DNA of 64,000 bases from Aliirhizobium wenxiniae (lineage in GTDB: Bacteria > Pseudomonadota > Alphaproteobacteria > Rhizobiales > Rhizobiaceae): contig NZ_JACHEG010000009.1 in assembly GCF_014201355.1 (NCBI RefSeq), positions 124,001 through 188,000 of the forward strand. Direction: 5' to 3'. The notes beneath the pieces are model-generated. The model searched no databases. It was given only the letters and a program-made list of their open reading frames with translations, and was not told the DNA's origin. This document shows positions 15,962-24,909 of the stretch, one piece after another. A program made the position numbers and the translations under genes. The stretch's first letter is position 1. Each line of letters begins with the position of its first letter.

Positions 15962-16238
15962 TGTCCGCTCTCCTGTTTTCCTCATGGAACTGCTTCAAGC
16001 GAGACAAATATATAACGACTTCGTCCTCCGTCGAGTGACGCAGGGCATGATATTCTTCGGTCGTGCGGATAATCAGATCCACCACGTTCGGGAAACAGCC
16101 GCAACAGCGGCCGCGTTTGCTCATGGCGTGATAGACTTTCGCCGGTACGATGAGCTGCCAACAGTCTTCGTCAAGAAGCTGGACGATGACGTCCTTGATT
16201 TCCTTGTCCGTGATGTAATTGCAGCTGCAGACGAGCAT
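15927..16238 (-). CDS. bfd: Bacterioferritin-associated ferredoxin
   Basis: The protein has 103 residues from the ATG at 16238. Cys4 and Cys6 (MLVCSCNYI) and Cys45 and Cys48 (RCCGCF) provide the [2Fe-2S] ligands of the Bfd BFD-like domain; E. coli Bfd has Cys4, 6, 38 and 41. The protein is longer than the E. coli form, with a charged tail after residue 75 that reads through the first codons of bfr. It passes electrons to bacterioferritin for iron release. A TTG at 16256 could extend it by six residues. Confidence 0.9.
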   Translation of the reverse strand: MLVCSCNYITDKEIKDVIVQLLDEDCWQLIVPAKVYHAMSKRGRCCGCFPNVVDLIIRTTEEYHALRHSTEDEVVIYLSRLKQFHEENRRADIERRQKSHRAA

Positions 16239-16398
16239 TTCCGGTAGACCTGTCAAACATGACCAACGCTATCTTCTTTTGAGAAAGAAGACCGGGGATG
16301 TCAAGAAAAATCCTGTTCTGCTTAATCACGAGCTGCTAAATTGCCAAGCCTCGCCACCATGGATATGGCGCAAAGCGTTTCAACCTTGCAATCCAGCC

Positions 16399-16671
16399 TC
16401 AGAGTGGCTTTGCAATGCCGTTGCTTGTCCCGGGTTTTGCCTGCGAGGATGGTCGGTGGATCAAGGTTGACGCTTCGACCACCAGCGGCATCAGTCCGTC
16501 TGCACCTTCATCCAGGCATTCGAACAGATGCCTGCGCATCCGTGGCTCCCAGAACTTGTTAATGTGGGTGGCAACGCCTTTTGCTCTGTCGGTTTCCGGC
16601 TGTGACATGAAGAAAGTGGCGATCTGATTTGCCATTCTGATCAGCTTTTCCCGCCCCTGATCATGCGACAT
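16399..16671 (-). CDS. fdsD: Formate dehydrogenase subunit delta
   Basis: This 90-residue protein starts at an ATG preceded by AGGAG. KLIRMANQIATFF and VATHINKFWEPRMR are the FdsD (DUF-type delta subunit) signature. It is required for assembly or stability of the soluble NAD-dependent formate dehydrogenase. It is the last gene of the fdsGBA-D operon. In many operons fdsC (an FdhD-type sulfurtransferase) lies between fdsA and fdsD; here only 74 non-coding bases separate them. Confidence 0.85.
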   Translation of the reverse strand: MSHDQGREKLIRMANQIATFFMSQPETDRAKGVATHINKFWEPRMRRHLFECLDEGADGLMPLVVEASTLIHRPSSQAKPGTSNGIAKPL

Positions 16672-16745
16672 CGATGAGCTCCTTTGTATCCGCAAGGCGG
16701 AGGATTTCCGAGGTTAACACGGATTCGGTGCGATCCTGACCGGCT

Positions 16746-19625
16746 CTACTCCGCTGCCTGTATTTTGCCTGCGATGCGACGTGAGCGGTTGGACAGATCA
16801 TTGTAGTCCTCCTGCCATTGCGTCGGGCCGTTGGACGGAGAAACCTGTACTGCCGTCACCTTGTATTCCGGACAGTTGGTTGCCCAATCGGAGAAATCGG
16901 TAGTGATGACATTGGCTTGCGTATCCGGGTGGTGAAAGGTCGTATAGACGACGCCCGGCGATACCCGGTCGGTAATCTGTGCCCGAAGCGTGGTATCGCC
17001 CGAGCGGCTCGCAAGCTTGATCCAGTCGCCATCCTTGATGCCGCGTTGCTCTGCGTCATGCGGATGGATCTCCAGCCGGTCCTCGGCGTGCCAGATGACG
17101 TTTTCGGTCCGACGCGTCTGCGCCCCGACATTGTATTGGGACAGGATACGCCCGGTGGTAAGCAGCAGCGGGAAGCGTGGTCCGGTGCGCTCGTCGGTCG
17201 CCACATATTCGGTGCGAATGAATTTGCCCTTGCCGCGCACGAAACCGTCGACATGCATGATCGGCGAACCTTTAGGATGCGCCTCGTTGCACGGCCACTG
17301 TACCGAGCCCATTTTGTCGAGATAGTCGTAGGAAACCATCCCGAAGCTCGGCGTCGTTGCGGCGATCTCATCCATGATCTCGGATGGATGGGCATAGTTC
17401 CAGTTCAGCCCCATCGCCTGTGCAAGCTTCTGGGTCACCTCCCAATCGGCAAGGCCGTTCTTCGGGGTCATCACCCTGCGTACGCGGTTGATGCGGCGTT
17501 CGGCATTGGTGAAGGTTCCATCCTTCTCGAGGAAGGTCGAGCCCGGCAGAAAGACATGGGCGTAATTGGCCGTCTCGTTAAGGAAAAGGTCGTGCACAAC
17601 AACGCATTCCATGGCTTCGAGCCCGGCCGAGACATGTCTGGTATCAGGGTCGGACTGCAGAATATCCTCGCCTTGAATGTAGATGCCCTTGAACGTGCCT
17701 TCGACGGCTGCATCCAGCATGTTGGGAATCCGCAGGCCCGGCTCGTTGTTCAGCGTCACGCCCCAGAGTTTTTCGAATGTGTCGCGCGTGGCATCGTCCG
17801 AGATATGGCGATAGCCCGGCAATTCATGCGGAAACGAGCCCATGTCGCAGGAACCCTGAACATTGTTCTGGCCGCGCAGGGGGTTCACGCCGACGCCCGG
17901 CCGGCCGATATTGCCCGTCGCCATGGCAAGGTTGGCGATCGCCATCACCGTCGTCGAACCCTGGCTGTGCTCGGTAACGCCTAGGCCGTAATAAATCGCG
18001 CCATTGCCGCCGGAGGCAAACAGCCGGGCGGCGCCGCGTAGAAGATCGGCCGGAACGCCGGTAAAGCTTTCCGTCACTTCCGGGCTATGGGCTTTGTCGG
18101 AAACAAAAGCGGCCCAGTCTTCGAATTCCGACCAGTCGCAGCGCTCGCGGATGAACGCCTCCGCAGCCAGGCCCTCGGTGACGATGACATGTGCCAGCGC
18201 CGTCATGACGGCGACATTGGTGCCGGGTTTCAGCGGCAGGTGATAGGCTGCTTCCACATGCGGTGTTCTGACGAGGTCGATGCGGCGCGGATCGATGACG
18301 ATCAGTTTTGCACCCTGTCGCAACCGCTTTTTCAGCCGCGAGCCGAAGACCGGATGCCCATCGGTCGGGTTGGCGCCAATGACGATGACCACATCGGACT
18401 GCTCGATACTGTCGAAATTCTGCGTGCCGGCCGAAGTGCCGAACGCCTGTCCGAGGCCGTAGCCGGTTGGCGAGTGGCAGACGCGGGCGCAGGTATCGAC
18501 ATTGTTGTTACCGAAACCGGCGCGCACCAGTTTCTGGACGAGAAAGGTCTCCTCATTGGTACAGCGCGACGAGGTGATGCCGCCGATGGCGTCGCGGCCA
18601 TATTGGTACTGGATGCGGCGAAACTCGGTGGCGATATGCGAAAACGCCTCTTCCCAAGTCACTTCCCGCCATGGGTCGGAGATGTTCTCGCGGATCATCG
18701 GGTTAAGGATGCGGTCCCTGTGGCTGGCGTAACCATAGGCAAAACGTCCCTTGACGCAGGAATGGCCGCGATTGGCCTGCCCATCCTTCCACGGCACCAT
18801 GCGCACCAGTTCCTCACCGCGCATTTCCGCCTTGAAGGAACAGCCGACGCCGCAATAGGCACAGGTGGTGACGGCCGAATGCTCCGGCTGACCGATCGCG
18901 ATCACCGATTTTTCCGTCAGTGTCGCGGTAGGACAGGCCTGCACGCAGGCTCCGCAGGACACGCATTCGGAATCCAGAAAATGCTCGTGCGCACCGGGCG
19001 AGACCCGGCTTTCGAAACCGCGCCCCTCGATCGTCAGCGCGAACGTGCCCTGGACTTCCTCGCAGGCGCGCACACAGCGCGAACAGACGATGCATTTCGA
19101 AGGATCATAGGTGAAATAGGGATTGGATTCGTCCTTCGGCATCCATTTCGGGTTGATGGCATCGTCGTTGCGCGCGCGCACATGATTTTCCCCCTGATAA
19201 CCGTAACGAACGTCACGAAGCCCGACGGCACCCGCCATGTCCTGCAATTCGCAGTCGCCATTGGCGGCGCAGGTGAGGCAGTCGAGTGGATGATCTGAGA
19301 TATAAAGCTCCATTACACCACGGCGGATATCCTTCAGCCGGCCGGTCTGGGTATGGACGACCATGTTGGGTGAAACGGGCGTAGTGCAGGAGGAAGGCGT
19401 GCCATTGCGGCCTTCGACCTCCACCAGACAGAGGCGGCAGGAACCGAAGGCATCCACCATGTCCGTGGCGCAGAGTTTCGGGATCTGGATGCCCGCCTCC
19501 ATCGAGGCCCGCATGATCGACGTGCCTTCAGGAACGGTGACGGCGCGGCCATCAATCGTCAGGGTCACCTGTCTTTCAGAGCGGGATGCAGGCGTGCCGT
19601 AGTCGATTTCATGGATGAGAGACAT
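16746..19625 (-). CDS. fdsA: Formate dehydrogenase alpha subunit, molybdenum
   Basis: This 959-residue catalytic subunit oxidises formate to carbon dioxide. The N-terminus is a ferredoxin-like [2Fe-2S] domain (CRLCLVEVEG), followed by a His/Cys cluster region, two [4Fe-4S] motifs (CIVCSRCVRACEE and CVSCGACVQAC), a further CAYCGVGC cluster and the bis-MGD molybdopterin domains. Cys383 with His384 (ARVCHSP) is the active-site pair in place of selenocysteine. It accepts formate electrons and passes them to FdsB. It lies between fdsB (84 bases upstream) and fdsD on one transcript. Confidence 0.95.
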   Translation of the reverse strand: MSLIHEIDYGTPASRSERQVTLTIDGRAVTVPEGTSIMRASMEAGIQIPKLCATDMVDAFGSCRLCLVEVEGRNGTPSSCTTPVSPNMVVHTQTGRLKDIRRGVMELYISDHPLDCLTCAANGDCELQDMAGAVGLRDVRYGYQGENHVRARNDDAINPKWMPKDESNPYFTYDPSKCIVCSRCVRACEEVQGTFALTIEGRGFESRVSPGAHEHFLDSECVSCGACVQACPTATLTEKSVIAIGQPEHSAVTTCAYCGVGCSFKAEMRGEELVRMVPWKDGQANRGHSCVKGRFAYGYASHRDRILNPMIRENISDPWREVTWEEAFSHIATEFRRIQYQYGRDAIGGITSSRCTNEETFLVQKLVRAGFGNNNVDTCARVCHSPTGYGLGQAFGTSAGTQNFDSIEQSDVVIVIGANPTDGHPVFGSRLKKRLRQGAKLIVIDPRRIDLVRTPHVEAAYHLPLKPGTNVAVMTALAHVIVTEGLAAEAFIRERCDWSEFEDWAAFVSDKAHSPEVTESFTGVPADLLRGAARLFASGGNGAIYYGLGVTEHSQGSTTVMAIANLAMATGNIGRPGVGVNPLRGQNNVQGSCDMGSFPHELPGYRHISDDATRDTFEKLWGVTLNNEPGLRIPNMLDAAVEGTFKGIYIQGEDILQSDPDTRHVSAGLEAMECVVVHDLFLNETANYAHVFLPGSTFLEKDGTFTNAERRINRVRRVMTPKNGLADWEVTQKLAQAMGLNWNYAHPSEIMDEIAATTPSFGMVSYDYLDKMGSVQWPCNEAHPKGSPIMHVDGFVRGKGKFIRTEYVATDERTGPRFPLLLTTGRILSQYNVGAQTRRTENVIWHAEDRLEIHPHDAEQRGIKDGDWIKLASRSGDTTLRAQITDRVSPGVVYTTFHHPDTQANVITTDFSDWATNCPEYKVTAVQVSPSNGPTQWQEDYNDLSNRSRRIAGKIQAAE

Positions 19626-19709
19626 GACGTGCCTCCTTGCTGGAGATCGGCATTCGTACTGTCCAGATGATGGAAGTAAGCGGCGCTGAAAAGAAAAAGT
19701 CCAACCTCA

Positions 19710-21266
19710 TCATTCCGCAGCCTCCGCCAACGGCACTGGGGAGAAATCCTCCGGGAAATGCGTCATCGCGCTCATCACAGGGTAGGGGGTGAAACCGCCG
19801 AGCGCGCAAAGCGAACCGAACTTCATCGTATTGCAGAGATCGGCGAGCAGCACCTTGTTCTTGTCCGGCTCGATGCCGCGGCCGATCCTGTCGACCGTTT
19901 CGACGCCACGGGTGGAGCCGATCCGGCAGGGCGTGCACTTGCCGCAGCTTTCGATGGCGCAGAATTCCATGGCGAAGCGCGCCTGTTTCAGCATGTCGAC
20001 GGTATCGTCGAACACGGTAATGCCGGCATGGCCGATCAGTCCGTCCTTGGCGGCAAAAGCCTCGTAATCGAATGGCGTGTCGAACAGCGCGCGCGGAAAA
20101 TAGGCACCGAGCGGGCCGCCCACCTGCACGGCTTTCACCGGTCGTCCCGTGGCCGTGCCGCCGCCGATATGATCGACGATCTCGCCAAGCGACAGGCCGA
20201 AGGCCGTTTCGAAGAGCCCGCCATATTTCACATTGCCGGCGATCTGGATCGGGATCGTGCCGCGTGAGCGCCCCATGCCGAAATCCCGGTAGAAAGCCGC
20301 GCCGCGGTCCATGATGACCGGGATGGATGCAAGCGAAATGACATTGTTGACGACGGTGGGGCGTCCGAGAAAACCCTGCAATGCTGGAAGCGGTGGCTTG
20401 GCACGGACGATGCCGCGCTTGCCTTCCAGCGAATTCAGCAGCGAGGTTTCCTCACCACAGACATAGGCGCCTGCACCCGCACGTATCTCGATGTCGAAGG
20501 CGTGGTCGGAGCCAAGTACGGAGGGGCCGAGAATGCCGGCCTCCCGGGCGATGCCGATCGCCTCGCTCATTGTGGCGATCGCGTGCGGATATTCGGAGCG
20601 GGTGTAGACATATCCCTTGGTCGCGCCGGTCGCGATGCCGGCGATCACCATGCCCTCGATCAGAACAAAGGGATCGCCTTCCATGATCATCCGGTCGGCA
20701 AAGGTGGCACTGTCTCCCTCGTCGGCATTGCAGACGATGTATTTCCGGTCGGCCACCGCCTCCATCACTGTCTTCCACTTGATGCCGGTGGGGAAACCGG
20801 CACCGCCGCGCCCTCGCAGCCCGCTTTCGGTGACCTGCGCCACAATCTCCGCCGGTGGCATCGCAATCGCCTTTTCCAGCCCTTTTAGTCCCTGGTAATG
20901 GCGATAGTCCTCCAGTGACAGTGGATCGATTACTCCGCAGCGAGAGAAGGTCAGGCGGGTCTGCTGACGAAGAAAGGGAATTTCCTTCGTCAGCCCAAGA
21001 CAGAGAGGATGAGCCTTGCCGGACAGAAAACCAGCATCGAACAGGCCCTTGATATCCGAGGCTTTTACCGGTCCGTAAGCGACGCGGCCGTGATCGGTAC
21101 GCACCTCGACCAGCGGTTCCAGCCAGAACATGCCACGAGAGCCGTTGCGCACGATCCTGGCATCGATACCGCGGGCTGCGATCTCGCTTGTGATTGCTGC
21201 CGCAACCTTTTCGGCGCCAAGCGCCAGGGATGCGGCATCGCGAGGGACGAAAATCGTTATCGTCAT
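19710..21266 (-). CDS. fdsB: Formate dehydrogenase beta subunit (NuoF-like)
   Basis: This 518-residue flavoprotein starts at the ATG at 21266, inside the stop of fdsG. A ferredoxin-like N-terminal part (about 1-110) precedes the NuoF-type FMN/NAD domain with GRGGAGFPTG and NADEGDSATFADR, and a C-terminal [4Fe-4S] motif SCGKCTPCR. It receives electrons from the alpha subunit and reduces NAD. An upstream extension in the same frame overlaps fdsG and was rejected. Confidence 0.94.
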   Translation of the reverse strand: MTITIFVPRDAASLALGAEKVAAAITSEIAARGIDARIVRNGSRGMFWLEPLVEVRTDHGRVAYGPVKASDIKGLFDAGFLSGKAHPLCLGLTKEIPFLRQQTRLTFSRCGVIDPLSLEDYRHYQGLKGLEKAIAMPPAEIVAQVTESGLRGRGGAGFPTGIKWKTVMEAVADRKYIVCNADEGDSATFADRMIMEGDPFVLIEGMVIAGIATGATKGYVYTRSEYPHAIATMSEAIGIAREAGILGPSVLGSDHAFDIEIRAGAGAYVCGEETSLLNSLEGKRGIVRAKPPLPALQGFLGRPTVVNNVISLASIPVIMDRGAAFYRDFGMGRSRGTIPIQIAGNVKYGGLFETAFGLSLGEIVDHIGGGTATGRPVKAVQVGGPLGAYFPRALFDTPFDYEAFAAKDGLIGHAGITVFDDTVDMLKQARFAMEFCAIESCGKCTPCRIGSTRGVETVDRIGRGIEPDKNKVLLADLCNTMKFGSLCALGGFTPYPVMSAMTHFPEDFSPVPLAEAAE

Positions 21267-21742
21267 CGACCTAACTCCCCAACGATTTCGGAAAGACAGT
21301 GCTCGTTGACCCGGCCATAAACCTCGCCATCCAGCATGGCGGCGGGCGCACAGGCGCACAGGCCCAGGCAATAGACGGGCTCGAGCGTCACCGCTTCGTC
21401 AGGTGTCGTCTGGTGAAAATCAATTCCGAGCAACTGGCGAACGCGATCTGCGAGATCGTCACTGCCCATCGACTGACAGGCTTCGGCGCGACAGATTTTC
21501 AGGATATGCCTCCCTCCCGGATGATCACGAAATTCGGGATAGAAGGTTATGACGCCATGGACTTCCGCGCGGGAAATGTTGAGTTCATCGGCGATGACCG
21601 GTTTGACGATATCCGGGATGTAACCGAACTCTGCCTGAAGCGCATGCAGAATGGGCAGCATCGGCCCCTCCAGATGCTTCTGGCCACGAATGATCTGGCG
21701 TGACCGCTGGGCGATCTCATCAGCGGAATTTCGCATGGTCAT
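21263..21742 (-). CDS. fdsG: Formate dehydrogenase gamma subunit (NuoE-like)
   Basis: The protein has 159 residues from the ATG at 21742, which has GGGAGG at 8-base spacing; ATGs at 21748 and 21736 are alternatives. It is a thioredoxin-fold [2Fe-2S] protein of the NuoE type, with cluster cysteines in CRAEACQSMG and CLGLCACAPA. It forms the diaphorase part of the enzyme with FdsB. It is the first gene of the operon; a divergent LysR regulator often found there is absent. Confidence 0.92.
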   Translation of the reverse strand: MTMRNSADEIAQRSRQIIRGQKHLEGPMLPILHALQAEFGYIPDIVKPVIADELNISRAEVHGVITFYPEFRDHPGGRHILKICRAEACQSMGSDDLADRVRQLLGIDFHQTTPDEAVTLEPVYCLGLCACAPAAMLDGEVYGRVNEHCLSEIVGELGR

Positions 21743-22326
21743 GAACATGGCCTCCCGGCAGATGCCGCAAGCCTGTCCTCCTCGACTGTCTTCGGCATCC
21801 AATCCCCGATGGTAAACTCATTCGGGGGATGTGAGAAAATGTCGCAACATGAAGCCGGCCCGTCAATAAACGAGATCGGTTACGCGATAGCGAACACCTA
21901 TCAAGCCATTTTGGCAAATCATAACCTTGTGGAGTATCGGTTCTTTTTGTTTTGCCACGGCATGCCTGACATACACGCAAAAAGTGTCCCTTGGCCGATT
22001 GCGAATGCCGCCGCGGAACATCGTTGCATACACCCATGAGCAATAAAATTTCGCCAACTCACCTAAAGCGAGAGAAATAGCTATCTTCGGCGTTTCTTCC
22101 CTATACGTAAGATGTCTATAATGGTCCCGGCGGCCAATCGGATGAGATGAACATGGCGGATGACTTTCATCAAGTTCACATTTCTCTTGTGCAACCTTGA
22201 CGTTTTCCTTGCGTGCCGCGGTTGTCTCTTTCGGCCGTGCGGCGGTGAGAAAAACCTTGCAGTCCATGCCTTTCTGTCATTCATTCCCGCAACTGATCCG
22301 GAATAAACTGGGAAAGGATACCGATC
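21743..22326. other. Intergenic region between fdsG and oppA
   Basis: These 584 bases contain no convincing gene. The open frames (for example 21809-22039 plus and 21863-22267 minus) lack ribosome sites and family resemblance, and the composition is more AT-rich than the flanks. Promoters for fdsG (leftward) and oppA (rightward) should lie here; GGGAAAGGA precedes oppA. Confidence 0.5.
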
Positions 22327-23925
22327 ATGACTTCTCGTCTTCTCAAACTTTCTGCGGCCGCGCTGCTGGGCTCGGTGCTGTTTGCCAGCGCTCCCGCATT
22401 CGCCGAAGCAGTCCTTCACCGCGGTAATGCCGGCGAGCCCCAGACGCTCGATCAGGCGCAGACCTCGATCAATATCGAAGCTTTCATCCTCAAGGATCTT
22501 TATGAAGGCCTGACGATTTACGACGCGGCCGGCAAGATTATTCCGGGTGCTGCCGAAAGCTGGACAGTTTCCGAAGACGGCGTAACTTACACGTTTAAGC
22601 TGCGCGAAAATGCAAAATGGTCGGATGGCACGCCCGTTACTGCGCAGGACTTCGAGTTTTCCTTCAAGCGCGTAGAAGATCCGAAGACGGCAGCGAAATA
22701 TGCCAATATCCTCTACCCGATCAAGAATGCCGAAGCGATCAATAACGGCAAGGCTGAAATCGCAACGCTTGGCGTCAAGGCCGTGGACGACAAGACGTTC
22801 CAGATTACGCTCGAACGCCCGACCCCGTTCTTCCTCGAACTGCTGGCCCACCAGACTGCCCTGCCGGTTTCCAAGGCAAGCGTCGAGAAAAATGGCGCCG
22901 ATTTCGTCAAGCCGGGTGTGATGGTGTCGAACGGCGCCTTCAAGCTCGTCAGCCACGTGCCGAACGATAGCCTCGTTGTGACAAAGAACGAGAACCACTG
23001 GGACGCCGCCAACACCAAGCTCGACAAGGTGATCTTCTACCCGATCGACGATCAGGCTGCTTCCGTCCGTCGCTTCGAAGCGAAGGAAATGGACCTCGTG
23101 TTTAATTTCTCTGCCGACCAGATCGAGCGCCTGCGTGGTGCTTACAAGGATCAGGTTCACGTCTCGCCGACGCTTGCGACTTACTATTACGCATTCGATG
23201 GCGCTCAGGCCCCCTATGACGACGTGCGCGTCCGTCAGGCGCTTTCCATGGCCGTCGACCGTGACTTCCTTGCCAAGGAAATCTATAGCGGCTCGCAGAT
23301 CCCGGCCTATTCGCTCGTGCCGCCGGGTATGGCCAGCTATGGCGAACCGTCCAAGGCGGACTTCGCCACACTTTCGCAGCTCGATCGTGAGGACAAGGCA
23401 CTCGAACTGATGAAGGAAGCCGGTTACGGTGAGGGTGGCAAGCCGCTCGAAATCGAGATCCGCTACAACACCAACCCGAACCACGAGCGGGTCGCCACGG
23501 CCGTTGCCGACATGTGGAAGAACACCTTCAACGCCAAGGTGACGATGACCAATCTCGATGTCTCGTCGCACTATGCCTACCTGCAGGAAGGCGGCAAGTT
23601 CAACGTTGCTCGTGCGGGCTGGGTTGCCGACTATGCGGATGCCGAGAACTTCCTGGCGCTCAATCTGTCTACCAACAAGACCTTCAACTACGGCAAGTAC
23701 AACAACCCGGAATTCGACGCTCTGATGCAGAAGTCCTATGCGGAAGAGAATCCGGAAGCCCGCTCCAAGCTGCTGCACGAGGCAGAAGCACTTCTGTCGC
23801 GTGACCAGCCTGTCGCTCCGCTGCTGACCCAGGCTGATCTCTGGCTCGTGTCCAACCGCGTTTCCGGCTGGAAGGACAATGCTGCCAACGAGCACCTTAG
23901 CCGCTTCCTCAGCGTTTCCGAATAA
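22327..23925 (+). CDS. Peptide ABC transporter substrate-binding protein (OppA-like)
   Basis: This 532-residue periplasmic protein has a signal peptide of about 23 residues (cut near AFAEA). The SBP_bac_5 family is clear from LHRGNAGEPQTLDQAQTSINIEA and from SWTVSEDGVTYTFKLRENAKWSDG. It should capture oligopeptides for the permease encoded next. The gene stands alone in front of a perfect hairpin with a T-run, so it may be made in excess over the membrane parts. A 604-codon frame on the other strand is a codon-bias shadow. Confidence 0.93.
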   Translation: MTSRLLKLSAAALLGSVLFASAPAFAEAVLHRGNAGEPQTLDQAQTSINIEAFILKDLYEGLTIYDAAGKIIPGAAESWTVSEDGVTYTFKLRENAKWSDGTPVTAQDFEFSFKRVEDPKTAAKYANILYPIKNAEAINNGKAEIATLGVKAVDDKTFQITLERPTPFFLELLAHQTALPVSKASVEKNGADFVKPGVMVSNGAFKLVSHVPNDSLVVTKNENHWDAANTKLDKVIFYPIDDQAASVRRFEAKEMDLVFNFSADQIERLRGAYKDQVHVSPTLATYYYAFDGAQAPYDDVRVRQALSMAVDRDFLAKEIYSGSQIPAYSLVPPGMASYGEPSKADFATLSQLDREDKALELMKEAGYGEGGKPLEIEIRYNTNPNHERVATAVADMWKNTFNAKVTMTNLDVSSHYAYLQEGGKFNVARAGWVADYADAENFLALNLSTNKTFNYGKYNNPEFDALMQKSYAEENPEARSKLLHEAEALLSRDQPVAPLLTQADLWLVSNRVSGWKDNAANEHLSRFLSVSE

Positions 23926-23940
23926 TATCCATCATCGAGA

Positions 23941-23971
23941 CGGCGCCCGCCTAACCGCGGGCGCCGTTTTG
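23941..23971 (+). terminator. Hairpin between oppA and oppB
   Basis: CGGCGCCCGC (23941-23950) pairs perfectly with GCGGGCGCCG (23957-23966), followed by TTTT. It may act as a partial terminator or a 3' stabiliser that keeps the binding-protein message above the permease message. Confidence 0.65.
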
Positions 23972-23985
23972 CAGGAGACACCCGC

Positions 23986-24909
23986 ATGCTGGCTTTTGTC
24001 CTGCGCCGCCTTGCGAGCGCCGTACCGACGCTGTTTATCGTCGTCACCATTTCCTTCTTCCTGATGCGCTTCGCGCCAGGTGGGCCGTTCAACCTGGAGC
24101 GTCCACTTCCCCCCGCAACGATGGAAAACATCATGCGGACCTATCAGCTCGACCAACCCCTGTGGCGGCAATATGTGACCTACATATCCAATGCCGTTCA
24201 GGGCGATTTCGGCCCGAGCTACATCTACAAGGACAATACGGTCGCCGAACTGATCGGCAAGGGCCTGCCCTATTCGATGGAACTCGGCTTTTTTGCCCTG
24301 CTCCTGGCTCTGGTCGGCGGCGTGACGCTCGGCACGATTGCTGCCCTTCGCCAGAACAGTGTGCTCGATTTCTCCATCATGTCGCTCGCGACCGTCGGCA
24401 CCACCATTCCGAATTTCGTCGTCGGCCCGGTTCTGACGCTGATCTTTGCCATCGTTTTCTCGCTGCTGCCGGCCGGCGGCTGGGGTGACGGATCCTTCCG
24501 TTATCTGCTCCTGCCGATGATCGCGCTGGCGTTGCCGCAGCTTGCCGTTTTTGCTCGTCTTACCCGCGGATCAATGATCGAGGCGCTGCATGCCGACCAT
24601 ATTCGCACCGCGCGGGCTTATGGCTTGCCGCCGCGGATTGTCGTCATCACCCATGCGATGCGCGGCGCGCTGCTGCCGGTCGTATCCTATCTCGCACCAT
24701 GTGCTGCGGCGCTGATGACCGGATCGGCAGTGGTCGAAACGATCTTCACCATTCCCGGCATCGGCCGCTATTTCGTGCTCGGCGCGCTGAACCGTGACTA
24801 TACGCTGGTCATGGGCACGGTCGTGCTGATCGCCATCTTCGTCATCGTTTTCAATCTCGTGGTCGATCTCATCTACGGCCTGCTCGATCCGAGGGTTCGC
24901 CATGACTGA
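23986..24909 (+). CDS. Peptide ABC transporter permease, OppB type
   Basis: This 307-residue inner-membrane protein has six hydrophobic segments. The first lies at about 9-29 (VPTLFIVVTISFFLMRFAPGGPF) and the BPD_transp_1 signature EALHADHIRTARAYGLPP is near 200. It pairs with the OppC-type permease, whose start overlaps its stop by eight bases. The product name follows family and operon context; the peptide range is unknown. Confidence 0.92.
   Translation: MLAFVLRRLASAVPTLFIVVTISFFLMRFAPGGPFNLERPLPPATMENIMRTYQLDQPLWRQYVTYISNAVQGDFGPSYIYKDNTVAELIGKGLPYSMELGFFALLLALVGGVTLGTIAALRQNSVLDFSIMSLATVGTTIPNFVVGPVLTLIFAIVFSLLPAGGWGDGSFRYLLLPMIALALPQLAVFARLTRGSMIEALHADHIRTARAYGLPPRIVVITHAMRGALLPVVSYLAPCAAALMTGSAVVETIFTIPGIGRYFVLGALNRDYTLVMGTVVLIAIFVIVFNLVVDLIYGLLDPRVRHD

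Noticed and set aside
16257..16330. Possible iron-responsive operator upstream of bfd
   Set aside because: TTTTGAGAAAGAA resembles only part of an Irr/RirA box and no full palindrome is present.
18087..19298. 403-codon plus-strand frame inside fdsA
   Set aside because: Antisense shadow of the formate dehydrogenase alpha gene, no ribosome site or motifs.
21863..22267. 134-codon minus-strand frame upstream of fdsG
   Set aside because: No family resemblance, rare-codon-rich and no start signal; treated as non-coding.
22081..23895. 604-codon open frame on the minus strand opposite oppA
   Set aside because: It mirrors the codon pattern of a clear SBP_bac_5 gene, has no ribosome site and no family resemblance.
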